Notes: a model not told the origin generated them from the sequence alone. A stretch of DNA of 64,000 nt from Pseudomonadota bacterium (GCA_018262505.1 JAGSYV010000008.1:1-64000); one strand, 5' to 3'; positions 47,466 to 56,294 are shown, counted from the stretch's first letter. A program made the numbers and translations.

Positions 47466-48734
47466 ATGAACAAGATTTACCTACCTGCTTTCGGTCTGGC
47501 ACTTTCCATGATCTTCGTCGCGCCTGCGATTTGCTCTGCTGTCCCCACCGATCCCAAAGCCTGTGATCACGCGATCACTGGCAAGATCGGTTCAGCGCCA
47601 GCAATTGTGGCTCTGGCCAAGGCCGGTTTTGCCCTGGACCTAATCATTCACGCCAAGGCGCAAGCGGGTAACATCTCGGTCTCTCCGTTTGGTCTGGCCT
47701 CCGTCATCGCGGGCCTTGATCTCGGGGCTGATGCGAGAACCAACGCCGCTATCGCAGAATTGCTTCATGTCGGCGCCAAGTCGCGCCTCAGTATCAATAG
47801 CTACCGATACGACAGTCGTCGGCTTTCTCGGGCGGAAGTCACCGCCAGCTCGCCGCTATCTTCAGCCAATGCCTTTTTCTACGACGGTCAGCTCAAGCTA
47901 AACGGAGACATAGCAAGCTCGATTGCCGCCGAAAGCGGGTTTGCCGTATCGGCCGTCGATTTCGCCGATCCAAAGACGATCGACCGGGTCAACAGGTGGG
48001 TGTCAACCGGAACCGGTGGTGCCGTTCCCGAGATCATCGAACCAGGCTTTTCCGCATCGCTTGCCGCGATTAATGCCTTCCACTTCTCGGACTGCTGGAA
48101 ATACCGCTTCGACCCGGACTTCACCAAGGAGCGCGCCTTCCATACACTGGACGGAAGAGACACGCCGGTCGCCACTATGGCACTCGACACAACGACCATC
48201 GGTAACAATGCGCGCCTGGCAGTTCGCCAAAAGGGGCGCTTCATTGCCGTCGAACTACCATATGCTGATCCGCGTTTTGTGCTCGACATGGTGACGACCA
48301 CTGACAAGCCGGCAGAGAGGTCCGAGTTCCGGAGTAGCACCGGATTGTTGGCCGGCATCAAGTTCAAGCCGTCAGACGTTCGCCTTACTCTGCCGGCGTT
48401 TGATGACACCGCAAGTATCGATGCCCTGACCGATTTCGACCTTCCCAAACTCGGGATCATAGTGAATTCGTCAAAAGCCTTCTCTGGGATAGCCGAAGGT
48501 ATCCAGCTTTCTACCATCGTACAGAAGCTGGTGCTCAAAGTTGACGAGCGAGGCACTGAAGCGGCGGCCGCCACTGCGGCAATTGCGGTTCGTGGTGCCC
48601 AAATCCTCAAGCCGGCCAAGACTATTGCGTTCGATAAGCCGTTCATCTTTGCCATCCGGCATAAGGAAACCGGAGCAGTCCTGATCAGCGGCTATGTAGC
48701 CGAACCCCATGTCACGAAAACCGAAGTGCGGTAA
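47466..48734 (+). CDS. Secreted serpin (serine/cysteine protease inhibitor)
   Basis: Serpin of 422 residues with a Sec signal peptide (residues 1 to about 25). Landmarks: NISVSPFGLASVIAGLDLGA, then NAFHFSDCWKYRFDPDFTKE, and C-terminal FDKPFIFAIRHKETGAVLIS. The hinge of the reactive-centre loop, DERGTEAAAATAA (residues 360-372), has Gly, Thr and small residues at P15, P14 and P12-P9, as in inhibitory serpins. Counting from Glu361 as P17 puts P1 at Gly377, with Arg376 beside it. It follows the caspase gene by 38 bases, so the likely target is that protease. AtSerpin1 inhibiting metacaspase AtMC9 is a eukaryotic precedent. Confidence 0.92.
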   Translation: MNKIYLPAFGLALSMIFVAPAICSAVPTDPKACDHAITGKIGSAPAIVALAKAGFALDLIIHAKAQAGNISVSPFGLASVIAGLDLGADARTNAAIAELLHVGAKSRLSINSYRYDSRRLSRAEVTASSPLSSANAFFYDGQLKLNGDIASSIAAESGFAVSAVDFADPKTIDRVNRWVSTGTGGAVPEIIEPGFSASLAAINAFHFSDCWKYRFDPDFTKERAFHTLDGRDTPVATMALDTTTIGNNARLAVRQKGRFIAVELPYADPRFVLDMVTTTDKPAERSEFRSSTGLLAGIKFKPSDVRLTLPAFDDTASIDALTDFDLPKLGIIVNSSKAFSGIAEGIQLSTIVQKLVLKVDERGTEAAAATAAIAVRGAQILKPAKTIAFDKPFIFAIRHKETGAVLISGYVAEPHVTKTEVR

Positions 48735-48739
48735 ATGTG

Positions 48740-49363
48740 ATGATTTCCAACGACATTTTCGCTGACAACGCCGCAATCGACGCCGACCTAGACGTCTACG
48801 AGGCCATGCTGTGGTCGCGCTTTCACCTCCTGGAAAGTCTCGTTTCCGAAAGCCGTTCTCGTGAGGAGAACGTGATCGACCTATTGCGCGTCGAGCCCAT
48901 GTATCAATTCGTCGAGTTCTTTTATCTCCTGAAAGCGCGTTCAATCGAAACTGTCGACGACATCAGCCAGTACGTGGAAGCCCACAACTACTACATCGAC
49001 ATGCTGACACGTGACGGTGAGAAAATGAAGCGTATGGGTCTGCGAAAGGATCGCTTGCTCGATGCCATCTTCACGGCTGACACGCTGCCGCGCCTCATCG
49101 AGACTTGGAAGACCCGGCCGGGAGTGATTGAGCAGTCGAATCTCGGCAGATTCCTAGTTGCCCAGATGTCGTCGGAGACATGCCGCAAACTGATCATCGC
49201 CTCAACCGAAGCAGGTTTTCTTGATCGAACCAAGTCGCCCTATGGAGCCATGCTTGTGCGCTCAACCGGCGTGTTCGAAAGGATCTTCGGCAACAACCTG
49301 CGTGAACTCCGCGACCGGATCACCGGGATCGGCGGCAACTCGCCCGCGAGCATAACTCTTTGA
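48740..49363 (+). CDS. Unknown protein in caspase-serpin operon, possible winged-helix C-terminus
   Basis: Protein of 207 residues (a GTG one codon upstream is an alternative start). No signal peptide, so it is cytoplasmic. It is highly helical and rich in charged residues. The C-terminal segment SSETCRKLIIASTEAGFLDR, followed by PYGAMLVRSTGVFERIFG, has the rhythm of a MarR-like winged helix (recognition helix then beta-wing), so it may be the operon regulator. This is a weak inference; no family is recognised. It starts within five bases of the serpin stop, so it is translated with it. Confidence 0.7.
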   Translation: MISNDIFADNAAIDADLDVYEAMLWSRFHLLESLVSESRSREENVIDLLRVEPMYQFVEFFYLLKARSIETVDDISQYVEAHNYYIDMLTRDGEKMKRMGLRKDRLLDAIFTADTLPRLIETWKTRPGVIEQSNLGRFLVAQMSSETCRKLIIASTEAGFLDRTKSPYGAMLVRSTGVFERIFGNNLRELRDRITGIGGNSPASITL

Positions 49364-49373
49364 AAGACATTAC

Positions 49374-49820
49374 ATGACTGGCGAAGCCGTTTCCCTGTTC
49401 TCGCCTCAGGTGGCCAACTGGAATACTGCCGATGGCGTCGGCCGCTTCAAGAACTTGCTTGCGGTCATGTTGTTGGCGACGTCTCTGTCGAGTACAATCA
49501 GCAGTTCACCAGCACGAGCTGATCTCGTCTCGGACCACATGCTGCCGCAGTTCTCGCAGGCAGAGCTCCGGATAGTAATGTCGGACGGGCTATTGCGAGC
49601 AGCCTTGTCCGACGCGCCTTGGCTGCTCCTTCGGGCGCTTCAGATTGGGGCCTGTTCGACAACGGGGGGTAACACGAACCAACCCGGAGGCGCTGGTGCG
49701 TGTCCGACAACTCCATCCGCCGCTACCCCTGACGATGAGCCGGAGGAACGCGCCAATCCAGAAGCCGCTTACGACCTGTTCATGTTGCTCAAACGCGTCA
49801 AGGAAACCCAGGCCAGATGA
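49374..49820 (+). CDS. Unknown small exported protein, last gene of caspase-serpin operon
   Basis: Protein of 148 residues, 10 bases after the preceding gene. Residues about 25-48 form a signal-peptide-like hydrophobic stretch (FKNLLAVMLLATSLSSTISS) ending in PARA, so the mature protein is periplasmic. Two Cys residues (GACSTTGG and GACPTT) flank a Gly/Pro/Thr-rich segment and may form a disulfide. The C-terminus is acidic then helical (NPEAAYDLFMLLKRVKE). No family was recognised. It could be a substrate, an adaptor or a partner of the caspase-like protease. Confidence 0.65.
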   Translation: MTGEAVSLFSPQVANWNTADGVGRFKNLLAVMLLATSLSSTISSSPARADLVSDHMLPQFSQAELRIVMSDGLLRAALSDAPWLLLRALQIGACSTTGGNTNQPGGAGACPTTPSAATPDDEPEERANPEAAYDLFMLLKRVKETQAR

Positions 49821-50581
49821 AGCCGTCGCACTTGGAGAATAGGGTGCCAAGTGATTTCGAGGCCTCTGGAGTAGCGTTCTCTTGCTACTTGCGGTGAGGG
49901 GGAGCAATCCGAAGCTGTTGTATTGGAGCATCCGAGGTGGCCGAAAAACTGTTGGCGAGTGCCGTCTCTAAAGTGGCACTTGCTAGGCAACGCCGGCAAT
50001 TTACCTGCGCTTAGGATTCCGCGCCATCGGCACCTCACTCATACGCTGATCGTTCGCTAGCCTGATCCGGCCACCAGAGTTTCAGGTATTGCTCGATCAG
50101 GTGCTCGCCACCCGATCTCCTCCTTTCCATCCGCCAAGACCAGCCATTGCGTTGGCAATCGGACTGTCTTTGCGGCCCATATCGCTCCGGAATCCGCCTT
50201 CCGGATCGGAGATCCTATGCTCACTCCATCCTGCTTCTCCATCAACAATGGTCCTGACGAAGTCGACTCACTTTCTCGCGTTGCGGCAGACCTTCGACAC
50301 CTTCTCTACGGGAACGGCGTTCCCCAGATAGTCCGCCTCAATGCCGCTCCTTGAGCGGTTGGTCCGAAACTCTGATCCCCTGCGATGGATCATCAGCCTC
50401 TCGGGTGTCGACAAACCGACCTCGGGAATCGGTCAGCCCGTTTCGCACTCTCCCGCAGTCGCGGTTGGGCTAGGACTCTGCACGAATGGGTCCGCTTCGG
50501 CCGTCATGTCAACGAGATACCGGCATCGCGCTTTCGGATAAGAATAGCCCAACCAGAAGGGAGACGCTTCCTCGTCGCACG
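49821..50581. other. Gene-poor interval after the caspase-serpin operon
   Basis: About 760 bases with no convincing gene. A 45-codon frame at 50217-50354 on the plus strand (MLTPSCFSINNGPDEVDSLS onward) lacks a ribosome site and a recognisable family. No terminator was seen directly after the last operon gene; the hairpin at 50622-50659 is the first strong candidate. Confidence 0.4.
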
Positions 50582-50730
50582 TTGGTTGCGGGCTACTGGA
50601 CCCCCGATTTGAACCTGCAACAAAGACCCCAGCAAATCATTGATTTTGCTGAGGTCTTTGGTTCAGACTGGTTGCGGGGGCTCGCAACTACCGAGACCGA
50701 CATTTGCTCGAAATCGCCATTTGACGTATT
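50582..50730. repeat. tRNA-like repeat, copy B
   Basis: Aligns with 21759-21940. It includes GATTTGAACCTGCAAC, close to the complement of a tRNA T-arm, and two GGTTGCGGG blocks that resemble tRNA 3' ends. The expected T-stem does not pair, so it is not a functional tRNA. It is more compact than copy A and its central hairpin is better preserved. Confidence 0.65.
50622..50659. terminator. Hairpin in repeat B, possible bidirectional terminator
   Basis: Fifteen-base arms (AAAGACCCCAGCAAA and TTTGCTGAGGTCTTT, one mismatch) around an eight-base loop, with A/T tracts at both edges. It lies between the caspase-serpin operon (plus) and the M20 hydrolase gene (minus) and could end both transcripts. 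Confidence 0.5.
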
Positions 50731-50891
50731 CGCTTTACAAAGGGTGTCTTGAGCCGAGCCACCCTGCGGCACTGGACGGGTTGCGAAGAGAGCCTGGGTA
50801 TGGGTGATGACGCTTCGTTGTTAACCACAGCCATTCGGTGGCTCTTGTGCCGAATGCGTGAGCGGTACCCCCCTGGTTCCGCATATCTTGT

Positions 50892-52055
50892 TCACGCAGC
50901 GACCGAACGTTTTTCGACCAGACGGGAAAGCAGGCTGGCGCCAACTGGCAGGAGGCCGTCGTCCAGCACGAAGGCGGGATTGTGCACCGGCACCGAGCCG
51001 CCGTGCCCGACGGTGAAATAGACACCCGGCCGCCGCGCCAGCATGTCGGCGAAGTCCTCGCTGCCCATCACCGGCTCGTTCTTGATGTAGACATTGGCGT
51101 CACCGACCACGCTGGCGGCAATCGTAAGGCAGCCGTCGACCAGTGCATCGGTGTTGGACAGCACGTCGAACCCGTTGCGGATATCAACATCGGCTTCGAC
51201 GCCAAACGCGGCCGCCACGCCCTCGACAATCTCGCGGAAGCGACTGACCACGCGGTCGCGTGTCTCGTGGTCGAGATAGCGAATTGTACCGCAGATCTCT
51301 GCGTCCTGAGGGATCACGTTGTAGGCGCTGCCAGCGTGAACCTGGGTCACCGACACCACTGCCGCCTTAAGCGGACCAACATTGCGGCTGACGATTGACT
51401 GCAGCGCCTGGACCAGATGCGTAACGGCCACGATCGGATCGCTCGAATGCTCGGGATGGGCGGCATGGCTGCCGTTGCCGCGCAGTTTCACATCGAAGAA
51501 TTCGGCACCGGCCATGGCCACACCTGGCTTGATTCCGACCCGGTAGGGTGGGTCGAGAGGCGAATTGTGCAGGGCATAGATCTCGTCACAGGGGAAACGC
51601 TCGAACAGGCCGTCGGCCAGCATGGCGCGCGCACCACCCATTCCTTCCTCGGCTGGCTGGAAAATCAGCACGGCGGTGCCGGCAAAGTCACGTGTTTCAG
51701 CGAGGTAACGGGCCGCGCCAAGCAGGATGGTCGTGTGGCCGTCGTGACCGCAGCCGTGAAAGCGACCTTGAATGGTAGAGGCATAGGACAGGTTGGACTG
51801 CTCCTGCATGGGCAACGCGTCCATGTCAGCCCGCAGGCCGATGGTGCGCCCCGGCCCCAGCTTGCCCTTGATGACACCGATCACACCGGTTTTGCCGAGC
51901 CCCCGATGCACCTCGATACCCCAAGATGCAAGCTTTTCGGCGACTATGCCGGATGTCCTCACTTCTTCGAAGCCGATTTCCGGATGAGCGTGGATGTCGC
52001 GCCGTATGGCAGTGAGTTCGTCGCCAAAGGCAGCGATTCGGTCGATGATCGGCAT
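50892..52055 (-). CDS. M20 family amidohydrolase / carboxypeptidase
   Basis: Metallohydrolase of 387 residues in the M20D group (hippurate hydrolase and N-acyl-amino-acid amidohydrolase relatives). The metal ligands lie in GLRADMDALPM, GCGHDGHTTILL and FQPAEEGMGGA, with the final His in VHNPAFVLDD. The dimerisation or lid domain is at about residues 185-295. The ATG at 52055 has GGAGGG upstream. It is downstream of a beta-lactamase-fold hydrolase on the same strand and divergent from a dipeptide importer, so it probably cleaves imported peptides or acyl-amino acids. Cytoplasmic, as no signal is seen. Confidence 0.92.
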   Translation of the reverse strand: MPIIDRIAAFGDELTAIRRDIHAHPEIGFEEVRTSGIVAEKLASWGIEVHRGLGKTGVIGVIKGKLGPGRTIGLRADMDALPMQEQSNLSYASTIQGRFHGCGHDGHTTILLGAARYLAETRDFAGTAVLIFQPAEEGMGGARAMLADGLFERFPCDEIYALHNSPLDPPYRVGIKPGVAMAGAEFFDVKLRGNGSHAAHPEHSSDPIVAVTHLVQALQSIVSRNVGPLKAAVVSVTQVHAGSAYNVIPQDAEICGTIRYLDHETRDRVVSRFREIVEGVAAAFGVEADVDIRNGFDVLSNTDALVDGCLTIAASVVGDANVYIKNEPVMGSEDFADMLARRPGVYFTVGHGGSVPVHNPAFVLDDGLLPVGASLLSRLVEKRSVAA

Positions 52056-52107
52056 GGTTCCCTCCTTGACTGGCGCCCGGTGCCGCTTGGTCCGGAACGG
52101 ATATCTG

Positions 52108-53457
52108 TCAGATGGTCGAAAGATCGGCTGGGTCGGCGCAGTAGGTGAGCGCACCGATCTGCAACATTGGCTTGGAGCTGGCGTCGCCCGGGTGGCGTTG
52201 GACGGTCTCGCCGAAGCTTGCCATTGGAAAAGCTTCGGTAACGACGCCTGACGTTGCATCGCTGACCGTGATTTCAGTGGCGGCGTCCAGCGGCTGCAAG
52301 GCTGCGGGATCGCCGACCAACAGGCGGTCGCCGACCGGGACCAGGTCAATGGCGCTCCAAATGCTCCACCAGCGCCCGCTCCATTCCTGCAAGTGTGGCA
52401 AAGCTGGACCGCGCTCGGAAAACACGTTGAACAAGTCGATGATGCCCTCCGCCCACTGCGCGGCGTATCCATCTATGGCATTGGTGAGAACGCTGACGGT
52501 AATGCCCCAATCGGGCACGGTGACCGTTCGCGTCAGAAAACCGGGAAAGGCGCCGCCGTGGCCGAAGCAGCCGTGGCCGCCAATCTCTCCGGTGACGGTG
52601 CCAAGACCGTAACCGCGCCGTAGCGGCGAGCCGGGGAGCGGCCAGCGCGGCAGTGCCATGCTCCGACGACTCGCAACCGACAGCACACTCTTGGTGGCGT
52701 TGGGCGACAGGCTGTTGAAGAACCGGGCGAGATCCGCAGCCGTGCTGACAAAGCCGGTAGCCGCGGCCATGGCCCGGGTATTTGCGATGCCCGACATCGG
52801 CCGGCGCCCAAATGGCATGATGCCGCTATGGCCACTGGCGAGCCGGCCAGTCTCCTGCGCCTCGTAAAGATCGGCCGTCGTTTCCTTCAGATCGCTTGCC
52901 GTAACGATCTCGCGCTCGATCCACTTTGCATAGAGCTCGTCGGATATCGCCTCGATCAGCAGCCCAAGCAGCGAATAGCCGATGTTGGAATATTTGAGGC
53001 GGGTACCGCCGTCGATCACCGTCTGGCCGCCGAGCGCGGCTCGCAGGCCGGCCAGATCGAGAAACGGGCCGGTGTTGCCCCAGAAATCGGCTCGGGAGCC
53101 GTCGCGGCTGACCCCTGCTCCATGACAGAGCAACTGCTCTATGGTCGCCTCGGCGAGCCTATCATGCAAGCCCGGCACAAATCCGCCGATGGCATCGTCG
53201 AGATGCAATCTTCCCGCTTCACGCAGCTTGAGGATGGCAGCGGCCGTGAAGGTTTTGGAATGCGATGCAACGCGAAAGCGATGGGCCGGTGTCATGACTT
53301 CGCCGCTGCGGATGTCGGCGACGCCGAAGGCGAGTTCGGCAACCACTTCGCCGTCTTTCACCACGGCCACGACGCAGCCGGGCAACTGGGTGGCGCCCAT
53401 CTGATAGCTCAGCCAGGACTGGGTATAAGCGATGGCGTCGTCGAGCCAGACAGTCAT
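52108..53457 (-). CDS. Serine hydrolase of the beta-lactamase / D-aminopeptidase fold
   Basis: Protein of 449 residues in the beta-lactamase class C superfamily. The Ser-x-x-Lys motif is SHSK in RVASHSKTFTAAAIL, the Tyr-x-Asn motif is YSN in KYSNIGYSLLGLL, and the third motif is HGG in GCFGHGGAFPGF. A roughly 110-residue beta-rich C-terminal extension follows. No signal peptide is seen, which argues for a cytoplasmic peptidase or esterase over an antibiotic-inactivating beta-lactamase. Its neighbours (M20 hydrolase and dipeptide importer) suggest D-amino-acid-containing peptides. The start is preceded only by a weak GGGA. Confidence 0.88.
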   Translation of the reverse strand: MTVWLDDAIAYTQSWLSYQMGATQLPGCVVAVVKDGEVVAELAFGVADIRSGEVMTPAHRFRVASHSKTFTAAAILKLREAGRLHLDDAIGGFVPGLHDRLAEATIEQLLCHGAGVSRDGSRADFWGNTGPFLDLAGLRAALGGQTVIDGGTRLKYSNIGYSLLGLLIEAISDELYAKWIEREIVTASDLKETTADLYEAQETGRLASGHSGIMPFGRRPMSGIANTRAMAAATGFVSTAADLARFFNSLSPNATKSVLSVASRRSMALPRWPLPGSPLRRGYGLGTVTGEIGGHGCFGHGGAFPGFLTRTVTVPDWGITVSVLTNAIDGYAAQWAEGIIDLFNVFSERGPALPHLQEWSGRWWSIWSAIDLVPVGDRLLVGDPAALQPLDAATEITVSDATSGVVTEAFPMASFGETVQRHPGDASSKPMLQIGALTYCADPADLSTI

Positions 53458-53592
53458 GATTGTTGATCCCGAATTCTTAGGGGTTGGTCAGCGGAGGCCT
53501 GGTCTGGCCTGGTGCCGCACAGGGGGCCTTTGGGGCAATTCAGAGGGTCCAATTCCGATTAGCACAAATTTTGGACATGGCTAGAAAATATG

Positions 53593-53606
53593 TTTGACTA
53601 GTCAAA
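53593..53606. promoter_or_regulatory. Perfect palindrome TTTGACTAGTCAAA between divergent peptide operons
   Basis: A 14-base perfect palindrome followed by A/T-rich sequence and a half-site-like TTTTTACTAGCC. It lies 123 bases before the importer ATG and 136 before the hydrolase ATG, so it is a good candidate operator for both. TTGACT inside it may act as a -35 box. The regulator at 59495-60142 is the nearest candidate to bind it. The rest of the 271-base region shows no gene. Confidence 0.6.
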
Positions 53607-53728
53607 AAATTTTTACTAGCCTCCTCTAGCTGCAACCGAGAAGGGAAACAACACCTGTAAATCCGGGCAGCCAATCCAGAAACAACCAAGCCAGTCCCAT
53701 TGCGATGACTACAGAGGGGCCCTAGACG

Positions 53729-55291
53729 ATGCGCATCATCAGACCGCTCGCAGGCGCCATAGCGCTTGCCCTCGGTGTGGCGGCAACCGGTTCTGCCCAG
53801 GCCGCAACACTGCATTTTCGTCTCGGCGAAGACCCGGAGACGCTCTACAATATCGCCACGATCTCACAGACGGCGGGTGATATAATAAACAGCTACATGC
53901 TTGAAAGCCTTGTCTATTTCGATGCGGATGGCAAGCCGCAGCCCTGGCTCGCGACGGGTTGGGACATTAGCGCCGATCAAACCACCATCACCTTCAAGCT
54001 GCGGTCCGGCATCGTCTTTCAGGACGGCACGCTCTTCAATGCCGCCGCGGTCGCCGCCACCTATGGCGCTATTCTCGATCCGGCCAACGCCTCGCCGCAG
54101 CTTGCCAATATGGGCTCGCTCTCTAAAGTTGAATCCGTCGATGACATGACGGTGCGCTTCACTTACAAGACACCGTTCGCTCCAGCCTTCAATGCGATCG
54201 CTGGTATCGGCATCAACTCGCCGACGGCGGTCGCCAAATACGGGAAGGATTACGGTCGTCACCCGGTAGGCACCGGGCCCTTCGCCTTCAAGGAGTGGAT
54301 CCCCGGCACCTCGATTACGCTCGAGCGCAACCCCTCCTATCATGCCCAGTTCCGCTCCGACGTTGCCAACAAAGGCGCACCCTATGCCGACGAAGTGGTG
54401 TTGACGGTGATCGCCGAAGAAGGCGTCGCCCAGAGCGCCCTCGAAACCGGAGAGCTTACCGCCGCCGGCCTGCAGGCCGACGCCATTACGCAGTTCGCCA
54501 GCAATCCGCAGTTCAAGACCATCATCAACAAGTCGAACGGCAACCTCGTCTTCCTTGAGTTCAATCAGTTCAAGGCGCCGTTCGGCGATGCGGCCTTCCG
54601 CAAGGCGCTAGGCTATGCGATCGACCGCAAGGCCGCGGTGGATGCCGCCTGGGGTGGCTATGGCGCACCGGCGCTCAGCCTTCTGTCGGTAGCCATTCCC
54701 TATTACGACGCCAAGGTGGCCGAAACTTACGGCACGCCCTACGATCCAGCCAAGGCCAGGGAACTACTGGCGGCGGATGGCTGGACCGATAGCGACGGCG
54801 ATGGCACCCTCGACAAGGGCGGCCAGAAGGCCGAATTCGTCATCCGCTCCTATTCCGGCTTCACCCATATCGATCGCACGCTGCAGGTCGTCCAGAGCAA
54901 TTTCGCCGACATCGGTATCAAGGTCAGCCTGGAAACGTCAGATTGGGGCGCCTTCTATCCCAGCCTGCTTGAGGATGGCTGGGACATGGACCTGATGCGT
55001 TGGACCGACAGCGACGCCGACGTGTTGACCCAGTTGTTCGCCTCGCCCGGTCATCGCAAGAAGCTCGTGCCCAATCCGGCCATCGACGACACGCTCAAGC
55101 GCTGCAGCGCCACGCTTGAACCTGCGGCACGCGCCGCCTGTGTCAGCGAGGCGCAGAAGGCGCTGCTTGAAGACATGACGGCTATCCCCATCCTAACCAG
55201 TTGGGGCGTCACCGCCACGCAGGCCAATGTCTCAGGCTATCACTTCGACTATCTCGGCTACCTGCTTTCCGCCGACATCAAGGCCGAATAA
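53729..55291 (+). CDS. Peptide ABC transporter substrate-binding protein (SBP_bac_5)
   Basis: Periplasmic oligopeptide-binding protein of 520 residues, DppA/OppA family. Signal peptide residues 1-25 (ending GSAQA). SBP_bac_5 features: LHFRLGEDPETLYNIATISQ, GTGPFAFKEWIPGTSITLER, AFRKALGYAIDRKAAVDAAW. A ribosome site AGAGGGG precedes the ATG. It is first in a five-gene importer operon. Context with an M20 amidohydrolase and a D-peptidase-like enzyme suggests a small peptide or acylated amino acid as ligand. Confidence 0.93.
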   Translation: MRIIRPLAGAIALALGVAATGSAQAATLHFRLGEDPETLYNIATISQTAGDIINSYMLESLVYFDADGKPQPWLATGWDISADQTTITFKLRSGIVFQDGTLFNAAAVAATYGAILDPANASPQLANMGSLSKVESVDDMTVRFTYKTPFAPAFNAIAGIGINSPTAVAKYGKDYGRHPVGTGPFAFKEWIPGTSITLERNPSYHAQFRSDVANKGAPYADEVVLTVIAEEGVAQSALETGELTAAGLQADAITQFASNPQFKTIINKSNGNLVFLEFNQFKAPFGDAAFRKALGYAIDRKAAVDAAWGGYGAPALSLLSVAIPYYDAKVAETYGTPYDPAKARELLAADGWTDSDGDGTLDKGGQKAEFVIRSYSGFTHIDRTLQVVQSNFADIGIKVSLETSDWGAFYPSLLEDGWDMDLMRWTDSDADVLTQLFASPGHRKKLVPNPAIDDTLKRCSATLEPAARAACVSEAQKALLEDMTAIPILTSWGVTATQANVSGYHFDYLGYLLSADIKAE

Positions 55292-55357
55292 CCGGCGCGT
55301 GTCCAGTCCGGGGCCGGGCGAACCTGCCCGCTCCCGGACTATCGTCCGAGGACTGCC

Positions 55358-56290
55358 ATGGCCGCTTTCATCCTGAGACGCCTGCTGGTGACCATCCCGG
55401 TACTGGCCGGCATTCTGTTCGCCACTTTCCTGATCAAGGCACTGATCCCCACAGACGCCGTGCTCGCTCTCTATTCGGGAAAAGTAACCGAACAGAAGGC
55501 CGAAGCGGCAATCGCTGCCATTCGTGCAAAATATGATCTCGACAAACCGTGGTACGAGCAGTTTGCCAGCTACGCAGTCAAGGTGGCTCAGGGCGATCTG
55601 GGCGAATCCATCCGCACCCGTCGCCCGGTGGCCGATGAGATCGGCTTTCGCTATGTCAACACCATGATCCTTACCGGCGCCGCCCTGCTGGTAGCGGTAC
55701 TGGTCGGCCTGACAACCGGCATTGCCTCGGCCTATTGGAAGGGCAGCTGGATCGATGAGGCGGCAATGGCCGTCGGCATCATGGGTATCTCCATGCCTGC
55801 CTTCTTCTTCGGGCTGGTGTTGATCTATTTCTTCGGAGTCCAGCTGAAGTGGCTCCCGGTGATCGGCACCGGCGATCTGCGGTCGCTGATCCTGCCAGCC
55901 CTGACACTCGGACTGATCGAGTCGGCGCCTTTGTCGCGCATCACCCGATCGAGCATGCTCGACGTTCTGTCGCAGGACTATATCAAGGCTGCGCGCGCCA
56001 AGGGCCTTTCCGAAGCCTATATCGTGCTGCGTCACGCGCTGCCAAACGCGCTCCTGTCGATCCTGACTATCGTCGGCCTGCAGATTGGCGGGTTGCTGGG
56101 TGGCGCCTTCATTATCGAAGTGGTGTTCGGCTGGCACGGCATCGGCGAGCTCGCAGTCAAGGCCATCGGCTGGCGCGACTTCACCATCACCCAGGCCATC
56201 ATCCTGATCTCGGCCTGCACTTATGTGTCGGTCAATCTGGTCGTCGACATTCTCTATGCCTGGGCTGACCCCAGGATCAACCACAGGTGA
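55358..56290 (+). CDS. Peptide ABC transporter permease, DppB type
   Basis: Inner-membrane permease of 310 residues with six helices and the usual long periplasmic loop after helix 1 (IRAKYDLDKPWYEQFASYAV). The EAA loop is YIKAARAKGLSEAYIVLRHA. It ends VVDILYAWADPRINHR, a typical DppB terminus. It follows the binding-protein gene by 66 bases. Confidence 0.95.
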   Translation: MAAFILRRLLVTIPVLAGILFATFLIKALIPTDAVLALYSGKVTEQKAEAAIAAIRAKYDLDKPWYEQFASYAVKVAQGDLGESIRTRRPVADEIGFRYVNTMILTGAALLVAVLVGLTTGIASAYWKGSWIDEAAMAVGIMGISMPAFFFGLVLIYFFGVQLKWLPVIGTGDLRSLILPALTLGLIESAPLSRITRSSMLDVLSQDYIKAARAKGLSEAYIVLRHALPNALLSILTIVGLQIGGLLGGAFIIEVVFGWHGIGELAVKAIGWRDFTITQAIILISACTYVSVNLVVDILYAWADPRINHR

Positions 56291-56294
56291 TCGA

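Noticed and set aside
50582-50730. Functional tRNA gene
   Set aside because: Text resembles a T-arm and 3' end, but the T-stem does not pair and no D-arm or anticodon arm can be drawn.
52056-52472. N-terminal extension of the M20 hydrolase (to a 526-residue frame)
   Set aside because: The extension overlaps the serine hydrolase gene in another frame and has no similarity to M20 proteins; MPIIDRIAAFG has GGAGGG upstream.
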